Below the pieces are notes generated by a model. It saw only the letters and a list, made by a program, of their open reading frames with translations, ran no database searches and was not told the DNA's origin. 64,000 nt of DNA. Source: Streptomyces luteolifulvus. GTDB taxonomy: Bacteria > Actinomycetota > Actinomycetes > Streptomycetales > Streptomycetaceae. Every line of letters starts with the position of its first letter. The first letter of the stretch is position 1. Positions 26,645 through 35,089 of the stretch are shown here, in pieces. The translations under genes and the position numbers were made by a program. The stretch spans positions 1 to 64,000 of the forward strand of contig NZ_VZRB01000017.1 in NCBI RefSeq assembly GCF_008806595.1, read 5' to 3'.

Positions 26645-27943
26645 GTGACCGACAGCGCGGGCGGGACCTTTGGGCGTCGGGGTGCCGAAGGGAGCTTCGG
26701 GCCCGGGGCGGGGGCGTCCGCGAGCGGGCGGGGGCTGATACGCCGACGCCGGCGGAAGTGGCTGCGGTGGACCGGGCTCGGCGTCGCCGCGCTGATCGTC
26801 GCGACGGTGGGGGCCGGCTGTGCGGTGTACGCGAAGCTGGACGGGAACATCACGCCGGACGAGACCGCGGCCGCCGAGCTCGCGCGGTACGAGAAGGAGC
26901 GCCCGACCTCGATCGCCCGGGGCGCCCGGAACATCCTGCTGATCGGCTCGGACTCCCGGTCCGGGGACGGCAACGCCCGCTACGGCCGGGACTCCGGGAC
27001 CGAGCGGTCCGACACGACGATCCTGCTGCATCTGTCCGCGGGGCGGCGCAGCGCCACCGCCGTCTCCGTGCCCCGCGACCTGATGGTGGAGGTGCCGAGC
27101 TGCCGGCGTCCGGACGGCAGCCGCACCGAGCCGATGTTCGCGATGTTCAACTACGCCTTCCAGGTGGGTGGTTCGGCCTGCACCATCCGGACCGTGGAGA
27201 AGCTGACGGACATCCGCATCGACCACCACATGGTCGTCGACTTCCATGGTTTCAAGGACATGGTCGACGCGGTCGACGGAGTCGAGGTGTGCCTGCCGGA
27301 GCCGATCCACGACAAGGCCGCCAAACTGCGCCTGCCCGCCGGCCGGGTGCGGCTGAACGGCGAACAGGCCCTCGGATATGTCCGCGCCCGCAAGTCCCTC
27401 GGCAACGGCAGCGACACCGACCGCATGGACCGCCAGCAGCGGTTCCTGGGCGCGCTCGTCGCCAAGGTGCAGAGCAATGACGTCCTGCTGAATCCGGTGA
27501 AGCTCTATCCCGTGCTGGACGCGGCCACGTCCTCGCTGACCACGGACCCGGAGCTGGCGAGCCTGCGCGGCCTCTACGAACTCGTCCGCGGGGTGCGGGA
27601 CATCCCTGCCGAACGTGTGCAATTCCTCACCGTTCCGCGGGAGTCCTACGTGTACAACTCAAATCGCGACCAGCTCGTGGAGCCCGAGGCACAGAGGCTG
27701 TTCGACCGGCTGCGGGCGGACGCTCCGGTCGTGGTCACCAGGGGCGCACCCTCGGATTCCACGACGAAAGACCGCAATTCGCTCCGGCAATCCGATGGTT
27801 ACAGCGCGTACGAAGAAGACTACGAAGAGGTCTTCTTCGGCTACGGGAAGTCCGGCGGAATGCGCGCCGACGATCCCGCGACGGCCGTTTCCCCGCCGCC
27901 GACGTTCCGCGGCAACACCGCCTCCGAAGACACCTGTGAGTAA
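26645..27943 (+). CDS. LCP (LytR-CpsA-Psr) family glycopolymer transferase 1
   Basis: This 432-residue type II membrane protein has a basic cytoplasmic N-terminus with RRRRRK, one helix (LRWTGLGVAALIVATVGAGCAVY) and an extracellular LCP domain. LCP landmarks are NILLIGSDSR, RSDTTILLHLS, VSVPRDLMVEVP, CTIRTVEKLTDIRIDHHMVVDF, AVDGVEVCLPEP and LGYVRARKSL, then RQQRFLGALVAKV. LCP enzymes transfer lipid-linked glycopolymers onto peptidoglycan using conserved Arg/Asp residues. The tail (about 350-432) is acidic and Tyr-rich and lacks a LytR_C domain. GTG 26645 is preferred over GTG 26633, which would overlap the GAGGGG ribosome site. Confidence 0.92.
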   Translation: MTDSAGGTFGRRGAEGSFGPGAGASASGRGLIRRRRRKWLRWTGLGVAALIVATVGAGCAVYAKLDGNITPDETAAAELARYEKERPTSIARGARNILLIGSDSRSGDGNARYGRDSGTERSDTTILLHLSAGRRSATAVSVPRDLMVEVPSCRRPDGSRTEPMFAMFNYAFQVGGSACTIRTVEKLTDIRIDHHMVVDFHGFKDMVDAVDGVEVCLPEPIHDKAAKLRLPAGRVRLNGEQALGYVRARKSLGNGSDTDRMDRQQRFLGALVAKVQSNDVLLNPVKLYPVLDAATSSLTTDPELASLRGLYELVRGVRDIPAERVQFLTVPRESYVYNSNRDQLVEPEAQRLFDRLRADAPVVVTRGAPSDSTTKDRNSLRQSDGYSAYEEDYEEVFFGYGKSGGMRADDPATAVSPPPTFRGNTASEDTCE

Positions 27944-28120
27944 AGCGCTCGCCAAGGCGGCGAACTAATGTCCAAGGAAATGGGCGAATTGCCCAGGTGT
28001 AGGGACGTGGAATTTGTCACCGGCGTCGCTCAACGCTGAACTGGGCGGATAGTGTGAGCGATCCGGTGCACCGGGCCAGAGGACCGTCCTGGGGTCGTGC
28101 ACTGTAGGACCGAGACCCGA

Positions 28121-28143
28121 GCGCCTTGAGGGGGGAAAGGCGC
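28121..28143 (+). promoter_or_regulatory. hairpin in the leader of LCP gene 2
   Basis: A perfect 7-bp inverted repeat, GCGCCTT / AAGGCGC, with a 9-base G-rich loop lies 14 bases before the GGAGGA ribosome site of the next gene. Position suggests an effect on translation or mRNA stability; this is inference. The remaining 230-base gap holds a TAGTGT that could be a -10 box, without a good -35. Confidence 0.5.
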
Positions 28144-28174
28144 CGCGTGGCCCCAACGGAGGATTCGGACAACC

Positions 28175-29920
28175 GTGGACGCGCAAGGCCGTGGGCGGGC
28201 GGACAACATCGATCCCGCAGACCAGTGGGTGCTCAATCCGAACACCGGCGAATACGAACTGCGACTGGCTCCTTCCGCTCCGCAGTCGGCCGTACCCGGA
28301 CCCCGTAGAACGGGCAGACCCGCTTCCGGGGGCGGCAGGTCCGCTGTGCGCAGCCGGACGACCGCCCCGGGACGGGACACCGAACTCCCCGGCCAGGTGC
28401 CGCCGCAGCGCCGGCGGCGCGGTGCGCCCGAGGAGGAACCGCTGCCGGGCCGGCGCGGGCACCGGCCGGTCAGGAAGTCGAAGGCCAAGAAGGCCCTGAT
28501 GTGGACCGGCGCCATCATGGCGTTCGTCCTGGTCGCCGGCGCGGGCGCCGCCTACCTCTACATCAGGCACCTGAACTCCAACATCGACTCCGTCTCCGAC
28601 GACGGCGCGAGCACCGGTGGCTTCCAGAAGGACCAGGCGATCAACCTCCTGCTGATCGGCACCGACAAGCGCACGGGCGACGGCAACGACGGCTACGGCG
28701 ACAAGGGCAGCGTCGGGCACGCCGACACGACGATCCTGCTGCACGTCTCCAAGGACCGGACCAACGCGACCGCGCTCAGCATCCCCCGCGATCTGATCGT
28801 CGACATCCCGGACTGCCCGACCACGCAGGAGGACGGCTCCCAGAAGGTCATCCCGGGCTCCACCGGCGTCCGTTTCAACACCAGTCTGGGCCAGGACGAC
28901 CGAACGCCGAGCTGCACCGTGCGGACCGTCACCGCACTGACCGGGATCAAGCCCGACAACTTCATGGTGGCCGACTTCAACGCGGTCAAGACGCTGACCT
29001 CGGCGGTCGGCGGCGTCGAGGTCTGCCTGGCCAAGGACATCAACGACCCGGACTCGCATCTCAAGCTGTCGGAGGGCAAGCACACCATCGAGGGCGAGGA
29101 TGCGCTTGCGTTCGTGCGTACCCGGCACTCCGTCGGGTTCGGCGGCGATCTGAGCCGGATCCAGCTCCAGCAGCAGTTCCTCAGCTCGCTGATGCGCAAG
29201 CTGAAGTCCAACGACACCCTGACCAGCCCGTCGAAGATGTTCAAGCTGGCCGAAGCGGGCACGAAGGCGCTGACCGTCGATTCCCAGCTCGACAGCATCG
29301 GCAAGCTGAAGGACCTCGGTATGGAGCTGGGCAAGCTCAACACCAAGAACCTGAGCTTCACCACCGTCCCGGTGATCGACAACCCGGCCGAGCAGGTCAA
29401 GGCGACGGTCGTCGTCAATGACGAGAAGGCCCCCGAGGTCTTCGACCTGATCAAGAACGATGTGTCGCTCACCGAGGTCAAGCAGCAGAAGAAGAAGGAG
29501 AAGGCGGCCCTGGCCGCTCGCCTCAAGGGCACCAAGTCCGCCGCCTCCGAGGTGCGGGTGCGCATCCTCAACGGCGGTGAGAAGTCCGGCGCCGCGCAGA
29601 CGACGCTCAGCTGGCTTCAGGTCGAGGAGGGCGTCACCAAGTCCGAGAACGCGGGCAACGCGGACGCGGTGCAGTCGCGGACGACGCTCGAGTACGCTCC
29701 CGAACAGGCGGACCAGGCACGGCGGCTGGCCGCCATCATGGGCCTGAAGGGGTCCATGATGAAGCCCGGCGAGAGCGTGACGAATGCGCAGGGCCTCCCG
29801 ACGATGACCCTGACCCTGGGCAAGGACTTCAAGGGCGCCGGTGTGAAGCTCAACGGCTCTTCGACGGCGTCGTCGGACATCGACAAGACCACGGCCGACG
29901 AGGTCAAGTGCGCCAGTTGA
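28175..29920 (+). CDS. LCP family glycopolymer transferase 2 with LytR_C domain
   Basis: This 581-residue protein has a long cytoplasmic N-terminus (1-105) containing WVLNPNTGEYELRL and RRRRRG, a membrane helix (ALMWTGAIMAFVLVAGAGAAYLY), then the LCP domain: INLLLIGTDKRTGDGN, HADTTILLHVS, LSIPRDLIVDIP, CTVRTVTALTGIKPDNFMVADF, AFVRTRHSVG and IQLQQQFLSSLM. The C-terminal LytR_C domain is around EVRVRILNGGEKSGAAQTTLSWL. Cysteines in the LCP domain may form a disulfide. GTG 28175 has GGAGGA 11 bases before. A terminator separates it from LCP gene 3. Confidence 0.93.
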   Translation: MDAQGRGRADNIDPADQWVLNPNTGEYELRLAPSAPQSAVPGPRRTGRPASGGGRSAVRSRTTAPGRDTELPGQVPPQRRRRGAPEEEPLPGRRGHRPVRKSKAKKALMWTGAIMAFVLVAGAGAAYLYIRHLNSNIDSVSDDGASTGGFQKDQAINLLLIGTDKRTGDGNDGYGDKGSVGHADTTILLHVSKDRTNATALSIPRDLIVDIPDCPTTQEDGSQKVIPGSTGVRFNTSLGQDDRTPSCTVRTVTALTGIKPDNFMVADFNAVKTLTSAVGGVEVCLAKDINDPDSHLKLSEGKHTIEGEDALAFVRTRHSVGFGGDLSRIQLQQQFLSSLMRKLKSNDTLTSPSKMFKLAEAGTKALTVDSQLDSIGKLKDLGMELGKLNTKNLSFTTVPVIDNPAEQVKATVVVNDEKAPEVFDLIKNDVSLTEVKQQKKKEKAALAARLKGTKSAASEVRVRILNGGEKSGAAQTTLSWLQVEEGVTKSENAGNADAVQSRTTLEYAPEQADQARRLAAIMGLKGSMMKPGESVTNAQGLPTMTLTLGKDFKGAGVKLNGSSTASSDIDKTTADEVKCAS

Positions 29921-29940
29921 AACTGTGAAGTGACCAGACG

Positions 29941-29976
29941 GGCCTGTCGTACGTCTAACAGGGCGTACGGCAGGCC
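29941..29976 (+). terminator. terminator after LCP gene 2
   Basis: A 13-bp inverted repeat (GGCCTGTCGTACG / CGTACGGCAGGCC, one wobble) with a 10-base loop follows the stop codon by 20 bases and is followed by TGTT. Confidence 0.8.
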
Positions 29977-30023
29977 TGTTCCATGGCGTGCCAGGGGTGT
30001 GCAAGGGGCGGGGAGGACGGGAA

Positions 30024-31715
30024 GTGACGCAGAACAGTGTGCGGGGGGAAGGGACGCTCGAGGGCGTCCGGCACGCTCGTGAACCCGTGCGGGAAGCGGT
30101 CGTCGGCGGCGGAGGGGCCGACGGCGGGAGCGGCGACGGCACAGGGGACGGCGGGGCCGACGGCCGGCACGGCAGACGCCTGGTGCCACGTCGCAAACAC
30201 CGGGTGCTGAGGTGGTCCGCGACGACCCTCGCCGTACTGATACTCGGGACGGCCGGCGCGGGTTACCTGTACTACCAGCACCTCAACAGCAACCTCCGCA
30301 AGGGCGAGCGCACCAGCGGCGACTCCAAGGCCCAGAAGACGGCGCCGAACGCGGCCGGGCAGACGCCGATCAACATCCTGATGATCGGCTCCGACAGCCG
30401 TAACTCCGACGCCAACGTGGCGCTCGGCGGCAGCAGGGACAACCGCGGCAACCCCCCGCTGGGCGATGTGCAGATGCTCATCCACCTGTCCGCGGACCGC
30501 AAGAGCGCAGCGGTGGTGAGCATTCCGCGCGACACCCGCGTCGACATACCCAAGTGCACGGACCCGAAGACCGGCGAGGCGTACCCGGCGACCAACACAA
30601 TCATCAACGAGTCGCTGGCCCGCGGCGGGGCCGGCTGCACGCTGGCCACCTGGGAGAACCTCACCGGGGTCTACATCGACCACTGGATGACGATCGACTT
30701 CGCGGGCGTGGTGAGCATGGCGGACGCCATCGGCGGTGTCGAGGTCTGTGTGAACCAGAACGTGTGGGACCGTCCGCTGCCGGGCGTGCCCGGCGGTTCC
30801 GGTCTGAAGATGACGGCCGGCACGAAGAAGGTCCAGGGCAAGCAGGCCCTCCAGTGGCTGCGCACCCGGCACGCCTGGGGCAGCGATCTGCTGCGGGCCA
30901 GGGCCCAGCACATGTACATGAACTCGATGATCCGCACGCTGAAGAGCCAGAACGTCTTCACCGACGGCGGCCGGCTGAAGGATCTGGCCGAGGCGGCCAC
31001 CAAGTCCCTGACGGTCTCCGAGGAGATCGGCACGGTCAAGAAGCTGTACGACCTGGGGATGCAGCTGAAGACGGTGCCGACGAACCGCATCACCATGACG
31101 ACCATGCCGTCCGTCGAGGACAGCCTGGACAGAAACCATGTCGTGCCGGACGGGGCCAACGCCGACAAGCTGTGGGAGATGCTCCGCGACGACGTACCGT
31201 TCGACGCCAACGGCAAGGCCACTGGCTCGAAGGACTCGGAGGGCTCGGAGGACTCGAAGAAGGCGAGCAAGGAGCAGGCTTCCGAGGACCCGGTCCCGGC
31301 GAAGGACCAGATCGGCGTCCTGGTGCAGAACGCCACCCGCACCTCCACGCTCGCCCCGGTCAGCGGCCGCGCCGGCACGCTCGCCCAGGCGCTCGCGGCG
31401 AAGGGGTTCACAAGGGCGGCGACGGACACGACGGCCGCGCTGTCCGTGGAGCGGACCGTCGTCCGTTACCCGAGCGCCGAACTGGAGGGTGACGCACAGG
31501 CCGTCGCCAAGTCGCTGGGGATTCCGCTGAGTTCGGTGAAGAAGTCGACCGACGTCTCCGGTGTCACGCTCGTCGTGGGCGCCGACTGGCGTGAGGGCAC
31601 GTCCTACCCGAAGCAGTCGGCGCCCAAGGCCGGTGACCTGCCGAGCAACGCCGACGCCATCAACGGCTCGGACAAGGGCCAGTGCATGGACGTGTACAAG
31701 CCCTACCAGTGGTAG
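30024..31715 (+). CDS. LCP family glycopolymer transferase 3 with LytR_C domain
   Basis: This 563-residue protein has a Gly/Asp-rich cytoplasmic N-terminus, a helix (VLRWSATTLAVLILGTAGAGYLYY) and an LCP domain: INILMIGSDSRNSDAN, DVQMLIHLSADRKSAAVVSIPRDTRVDIP, INESLARGGAGCTLATWENLTGVYIDHWMTIDF, AIGGVEVCVNQ and LQWLRTRHAWGSDLLRAR. A Ser/Glu/Lys linker (around 410-430) precedes LytR_C (QIGVLVQNATRTSTLAPVSGRAGTLAQAL). GTG 30024 was chosen because GGGAGGA lies 6 bases upstream. It is the closest relative by layout of LCP gene 2, suggesting duplication. Confidence 0.93.
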   Translation: MTQNSVRGEGTLEGVRHAREPVREAVVGGGGADGGSGDGTGDGGADGRHGRRLVPRRKHRVLRWSATTLAVLILGTAGAGYLYYQHLNSNLRKGERTSGDSKAQKTAPNAAGQTPINILMIGSDSRNSDANVALGGSRDNRGNPPLGDVQMLIHLSADRKSAAVVSIPRDTRVDIPKCTDPKTGEAYPATNTIINESLARGGAGCTLATWENLTGVYIDHWMTIDFAGVVSMADAIGGVEVCVNQNVWDRPLPGVPGGSGLKMTAGTKKVQGKQALQWLRTRHAWGSDLLRARAQHMYMNSMIRTLKSQNVFTDGGRLKDLAEAATKSLTVSEEIGTVKKLYDLGMQLKTVPTNRITMTTMPSVEDSLDRNHVVPDGANADKLWEMLRDDVPFDANGKATGSKDSEGSEDSKKASKEQASEDPVPAKDQIGVLVQNATRTSTLAPVSGRAGTLAQALAAKGFTRAATDTTAALSVERTVVRYPSAELEGDAQAVAKSLGIPLSSVKKSTDVSGVTLVVGADWREGTSYPKQSAPKAGDLPSNADAINGSDKGQCMDVYKPYQW

Positions 31716-31716
31716 C

Positions 31717-31741
31717 GGACGGCCGCCCCGGCGGCCCGTCC
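31717..31741. terminator. bidirectional terminator between convergent LCP 3 and GT2 genes
   Basis: GGACGGCCGCC and GGCGGCCCGTCC form an 11-bp stem with a one-base bulge, directly between two convergent stop codons. Confidence 0.65.
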
Positions 31742-31760
31742 TGGCGCCCTGCCGTGGTGC

Positions 31761-32789
31761 TCAGTCGGCGCTGAGCACCGCGGGCCGCCGGGAGGCGATG
31801 ACCTTGCGGGCCAGTGACCTGGGGCTGGTGAGGTAGCCCCAGCCCCAGGACATGTGCATGGTGGCGAGGGCGACGGGGATCTGGAGCCGCGCCTTCAGCG
31901 GCAGGCCCCTGCCGGCGGGCACGGAGCCCGCGACGATCGCAGCCAGATAGCCCCCGGGGACCACGAGGCCCCAGGGGGTGAGCGCGACGCCCGCCACCAG
32001 GCCGGCGGCGATCGCGCACACCGCGGTCGGCGCGGCGAGGTAGCGCAGATTGATGGAGCCCGGGTGGTAGCGGGCCACGACATGGCGCCAACGCCCGTAG
32101 TTCTTGTACTGCTTGGCGAGCGCCTTGACGTCGGGCCGCGGCCGGTACGACACCTTCAGCTCGGGCGAGAACCAGATCAGCCCGCCCGCCTCGCGTATCC
32201 GGAAGTTCAGCTCCCAGTCCTGGGCACGGATGAACTCCTCGTTGTAGCCGCCCTGTTGCTCCAGTGCCTCGCGCCGGAACACGCCGAGGTAGACGGTCTC
32301 GGCCGCATGGGCCTGCCCGCCCGTGTGGAAGGCGGCGTTGCCGACCCCGATCTTCGAGGTCATGGCGGCTGCGACCGCGTGCTCCCAGTCGTTCTCGCCC
32401 TCGGCGTGCATGATGCCGCCGACGTTCTGCGCGCCGGTCTCCTCCAGGAGCCGTACGGCGGTCGCGATGTAGTTCGGCGAGAGCATGCCGTGGCCGTCGA
32501 CCCGGACGACGATCGGGTGGCGGGAGGCCTTGATCGCGGCGTTCAGCGCGGCCGGTGTGCGGCCGGTCGGGTTCGGGACGGTGTGCACACGGGGGTCCTC
32601 GCGGACGAGTTCGGCCGCGATCTCGTCCGTGCGGTCCGTGGACGGACCGAGGGCGATCACGACTTCCGTCTCGCCGGCGTACTCCTGCGCGAGGATCGCT
32701 TGGACCGCTCCGCGCAGATGCCGCTCCTCGTTGAGGACGGGCATGATGACAGACACGGCGGGGAGCGGCACGTCGGACTTGGCGTTCAT
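31761..32789 (-). CDS. ExoA-like glycosyltransferase family 2
   Basis: This 342-residue inverting glycosyltransferase has an N-terminal GT-A domain: AVSVIMPVLNEERHLRGAVQAIL, EVVIALGPSTDRTDEI, IVVRVDGHGMLSPNYI with the metal Asp, GGQAHAAETVYLGVFRREALEQQGGYNEEF and AQDWELNFRIREAGG. Two or three C-terminal membrane helices (YLAAPTAVCAIAAGLVAGVAL, VVPGGYLAAIVAGSVPAG) tether it. This resembles succinoglycan-type ExoA enzymes working on lipid carriers. It is divergent from LCP gene 4; LCP enzymes ligate such lipid-linked glycans to the wall, so a shared pathway is plausible. The sugar is unknown. Ribosome site before ATG 32789 is weak. Confidence 0.9.
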   Translation of the reverse strand: MNAKSDVPLPAVSVIMPVLNEERHLRGAVQAILAQEYAGETEVVIALGPSTDRTDEIAAELVREDPRVHTVPNPTGRTPAALNAAIKASRHPIVVRVDGHGMLSPNYIATAVRLLEETGAQNVGGIMHAEGENDWEHAVAAAMTSKIGVGNAAFHTGGQAHAAETVYLGVFRREALEQQGGYNEEFIRAQDWELNFRIREAGGLIWFSPELKVSYRPRPDVKALAKQYKNYGRWRHVVARYHPGSINLRYLAAPTAVCAIAAGLVAGVALTPWGLVVPGGYLAAIVAGSVPAGRGLPLKARLQIPVALATMHMSWGWGYLTSPRSLARKVIASRRPAVLSAD

Positions 32790-32915
32790 AGGGGGCTCAC
32801 GTTACCGCGAACGGGGGACACCGTTGCGCGCCGCCCGCTGCGGTGCCCGGGCCGCACATCGTATGGGCCTACGGTGCTCACGATCCCACGTACGGCCCTC
32901 GCGGAGGTGTCCCTC

Positions 32916-34382
32916 ATGCCCACGCCGCCCCGCTCCCCCTCCCGGCCGCCGCGGCGCCGCCCCCAGCCGTCCCGCGGCCGGCGGCCGGCCGTACAGCGGA
33001 AGAAGCCCCGCTGGGCCATGCGGGCGGTGACCACGCTGTCGGTCGTGGTGCTCGCCTCCGCGGGGATCGGGCATGCGGTGGTCACCAGCCTGGACGCGGA
33101 CATCGCCCGGGTCGACCCGTTCCGGGACATGAAGAACCGTCCGCAGGCGGGCCACGGCATGAACGTGCTGCTCGTCGGGACCGACGGCCGCGACCGGGTC
33201 ACGGAGGAGGAGCGGCGCGCGTACCGGCTCGGCGGCGCTCCGTGCCACTGCACCGACACGATCATGATCGTGCACCTCTCGGAGGACCGGGAACGGGCGA
33301 GTGTGGTGAGCCTGCCGCGCGACTCGTACGCCATGACGCCGGCGCACACCGATGAGGTCTCCGGGAAGCGGCACGGCGGGCACCCGGTCAAGCTCAACGC
33401 GGCGTACGCGGAGGGCGGGCCGCAGCTGACCGTGCGCACGGTCGAGAACATGACCCATGTGAAGATCGACCACTATCTGGAGGTCGACTTCACCAGCTTC
33501 ATGAAGACGGTGGACGTGCTCGACGGGGTCCGGATCTGCACGGCCGAGCCGCTGAAGGACCGATACAGCGGGCTCGACCTGCCGGCCGGCACGCACACGC
33601 TGCGCGGTGGGCAGGCGCTGCAGTACGTCCGTGCCCGGCACGTGGACGGCGCTTCCGACCTCGGCCGGATGCACCGCCAGCAGCGCTTCCTGGCCGCCCT
33701 GATCGAGCGGGCGACCTCCTCGGGGGTGCTGCTGAACCCGATGAGGTTCCGGGACGTCACACGGGCGGTCCTCAGCTCGGTACGGGCCGACAAAGGGTTC
33801 GGAACGGACGAACTGCTCGATCTCGGGCGGGCGATGCGGAACTTCTCACCCTCGTCGTCGGAGTTCACGACGGTGCCGATCGGGCGGATGGGATACGCCG
33901 TGAAGGGCGTCGGTTCGACACTGAGGTGGGACCCCGTCAGGTCGGGCCGGCTCTTCCGGGCACTGCGCGAGGACGAGCCGCTGGCCGTGTACAAGCACAG
34001 GAGCCGCGCCCTCGCGGTTGCCGTGGCCCCGCAGCAGATCCGCGTCCAGGTGGAGAACGGGACCTCCGAGGCCGGGCTCGGCAAGCGGGTGGACGCGGCG
34101 CTCGCGGCGACCGGGTTCCGTACGACGCGGGTGCCGAAGAACGCGGCGGACCGTTCCCTGAAGCGGACCGTCGTCGCCTACGACCCCCGCTGGGACCGCT
34201 CGGCGCAGTCGCTGGCCGCGGCGCTGCCGGGGAGCGAACTGCGGGCGGTGAAGGGGCAGGGGCCGGTGCTGAAGGTGATCGCCGGGGCCGACTTCCGGAA
34301 GGTGCGGAAGGTACGGGCCGACGATCCGTACCAGGGGGAGGAGTCCGCGGTGGTGAGGGGGGACGAGATCGGGTGTGCGTGA
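32916..34382 (+). CDS. LCP family glycopolymer transferase 4 with LytR_C domain
   Basis: This 488-residue protein has a short, very basic cytoplasmic N-terminus (PRSPSRPPRRRPQPSRGRRP), a helix (AVTTLSVVVLASAGIGHAVV) and an LCP domain: MNVLLVGTDGRDRVTEEE, TDTIMIVHLSEDRERASVVSLPRDSYAM, KLNAAYAEGGPQLTVRTVENMTHVKIDHYLEVDF and LQYVRARHVDGASDLGRMHRQQRF. The LytR_C domain follows (QIRVQVENGTSEAGLGKRVDAALAATGF). Unlike LCP 1-3 it keeps the classical KLNAAYAEGG motif. ATG 32916 has GGAGGT 7 bases upstream. Confidence 0.93.
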   Translation: MPTPPRSPSRPPRRRPQPSRGRRPAVQRKKPRWAMRAVTTLSVVVLASAGIGHAVVTSLDADIARVDPFRDMKNRPQAGHGMNVLLVGTDGRDRVTEEERRAYRLGGAPCHCTDTIMIVHLSEDRERASVVSLPRDSYAMTPAHTDEVSGKRHGGHPVKLNAAYAEGGPQLTVRTVENMTHVKIDHYLEVDFTSFMKTVDVLDGVRICTAEPLKDRYSGLDLPAGTHTLRGGQALQYVRARHVDGASDLGRMHRQQRFLAALIERATSSGVLLNPMRFRDVTRAVLSSVRADKGFGTDELLDLGRAMRNFSPSSSEFTTVPIGRMGYAVKGVGSTLRWDPVRSGRLFRALREDEPLAVYKHRSRALAVAVAPQQIRVQVENGTSEAGLGKRVDAALAATGFRTTRVPKNAADRSLKRTVVAYDPRWDRSAQSLAAALPGSELRAVKGQGPVLKVIAGADFRKVRKVRADDPYQGEESAVVRGDEIGCA

Positions 34383-34421
34383 CGAGGATCTCAGACCGGG
34401 TTCAGTCCTGTTCGTCGCACC

Positions 34422-34970
34422 TCAGTCGTCCAGGCCCTCCGACATCCGCTTCTCCCGAAGTTCCATGATCGCCCGGCGGCGGGCCAGGCGGTGGGTGCGG
34501 CGGATCTGGGCCTCCTGGTAGCGGCGCTCGTCGCGCTCGGTCTCCGGTATCACCGGCGGCACACGGCGCGGTTTGCCGTCGGCGTCCACCGCGGCGAAGA
34601 CCAGATAGGCGGAGCCGACCTGGGTGGGCGGGGCGGACTCGTTCCAGCGTTCGGCCAGGACCCGGACGCCGACCTCCATGGATGTCCGGCCGGTCCAGTT
34701 GACCTGCGCCTTCACATGGACCAGGTCGCCCACGCGCACCGGCTCCAGAAAGGCCATCTCGTCCATGGAGGCGGTGACCGCGGGCCCGCCGCTGTGCCGG
34801 CCGGCCACCGCGCCCGCCGCGTCGTCGACCAGCTTCATGATCACGCCACCGTGCACGGTGCCGAGGAGGTTGGTGTCGTTGTGGGTCATGATGTGGCTGA
34901 GCGTGGTGCGGGACGCGGACGTCGGCTTGCCCGGAATGTCGGACTCCGCTGTCGGGGCCTGGTCTGTCAT
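34422..34970 (-). CDS. acyl-CoA thioesterase (hot-dog fold, YciA/BACH-like)
   Basis: This 182-residue cytoplasmic hot-dog enzyme has SHIMTHNDTNLLGTVHGGVIMKLVDDAAGAVA, covering the catalytic Asn/Asp and the HGG loop. It is followed by VTASMDEMAFLEPVRVGDLVHVKAQVNWTGRTSMEVGVRV and a basic C-terminal helix ending MSEGLDD. It hydrolyses acyl-CoA to free acid and CoA; chain length is unknown. The start is ATG 34970 (MTDQAPTAESD). It sits inside the LCP cluster, converging with LCP 4 and divergent from LCP 5; a role in envelope lipids is possible but unsupported. Confidence 0.92.
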   Translation of the reverse strand: MTDQAPTAESDIPGKPTSASRTTLSHIMTHNDTNLLGTVHGGVIMKLVDDAAGAVAGRHSGGPAVTASMDEMAFLEPVRVGDLVHVKAQVNWTGRTSMEVGVRVLAERWNESAPPTQVGSAYLVFAAVDADGKPRRVPPVIPETERDERRYQEAQIRRTHRLARRRAIMELREKRMSEGLDD

Positions 34971-35089
34971 GGCCTCCACCCTATGCCGAGACGACATCCG
35001 GGGAATTTGTGTCAGGTTGGCAACAGCGCTGCCCTTATTTTCCGACGACCCTTGTAAGGGACGGTACCGCGCCCTGCACACTGGGGCCC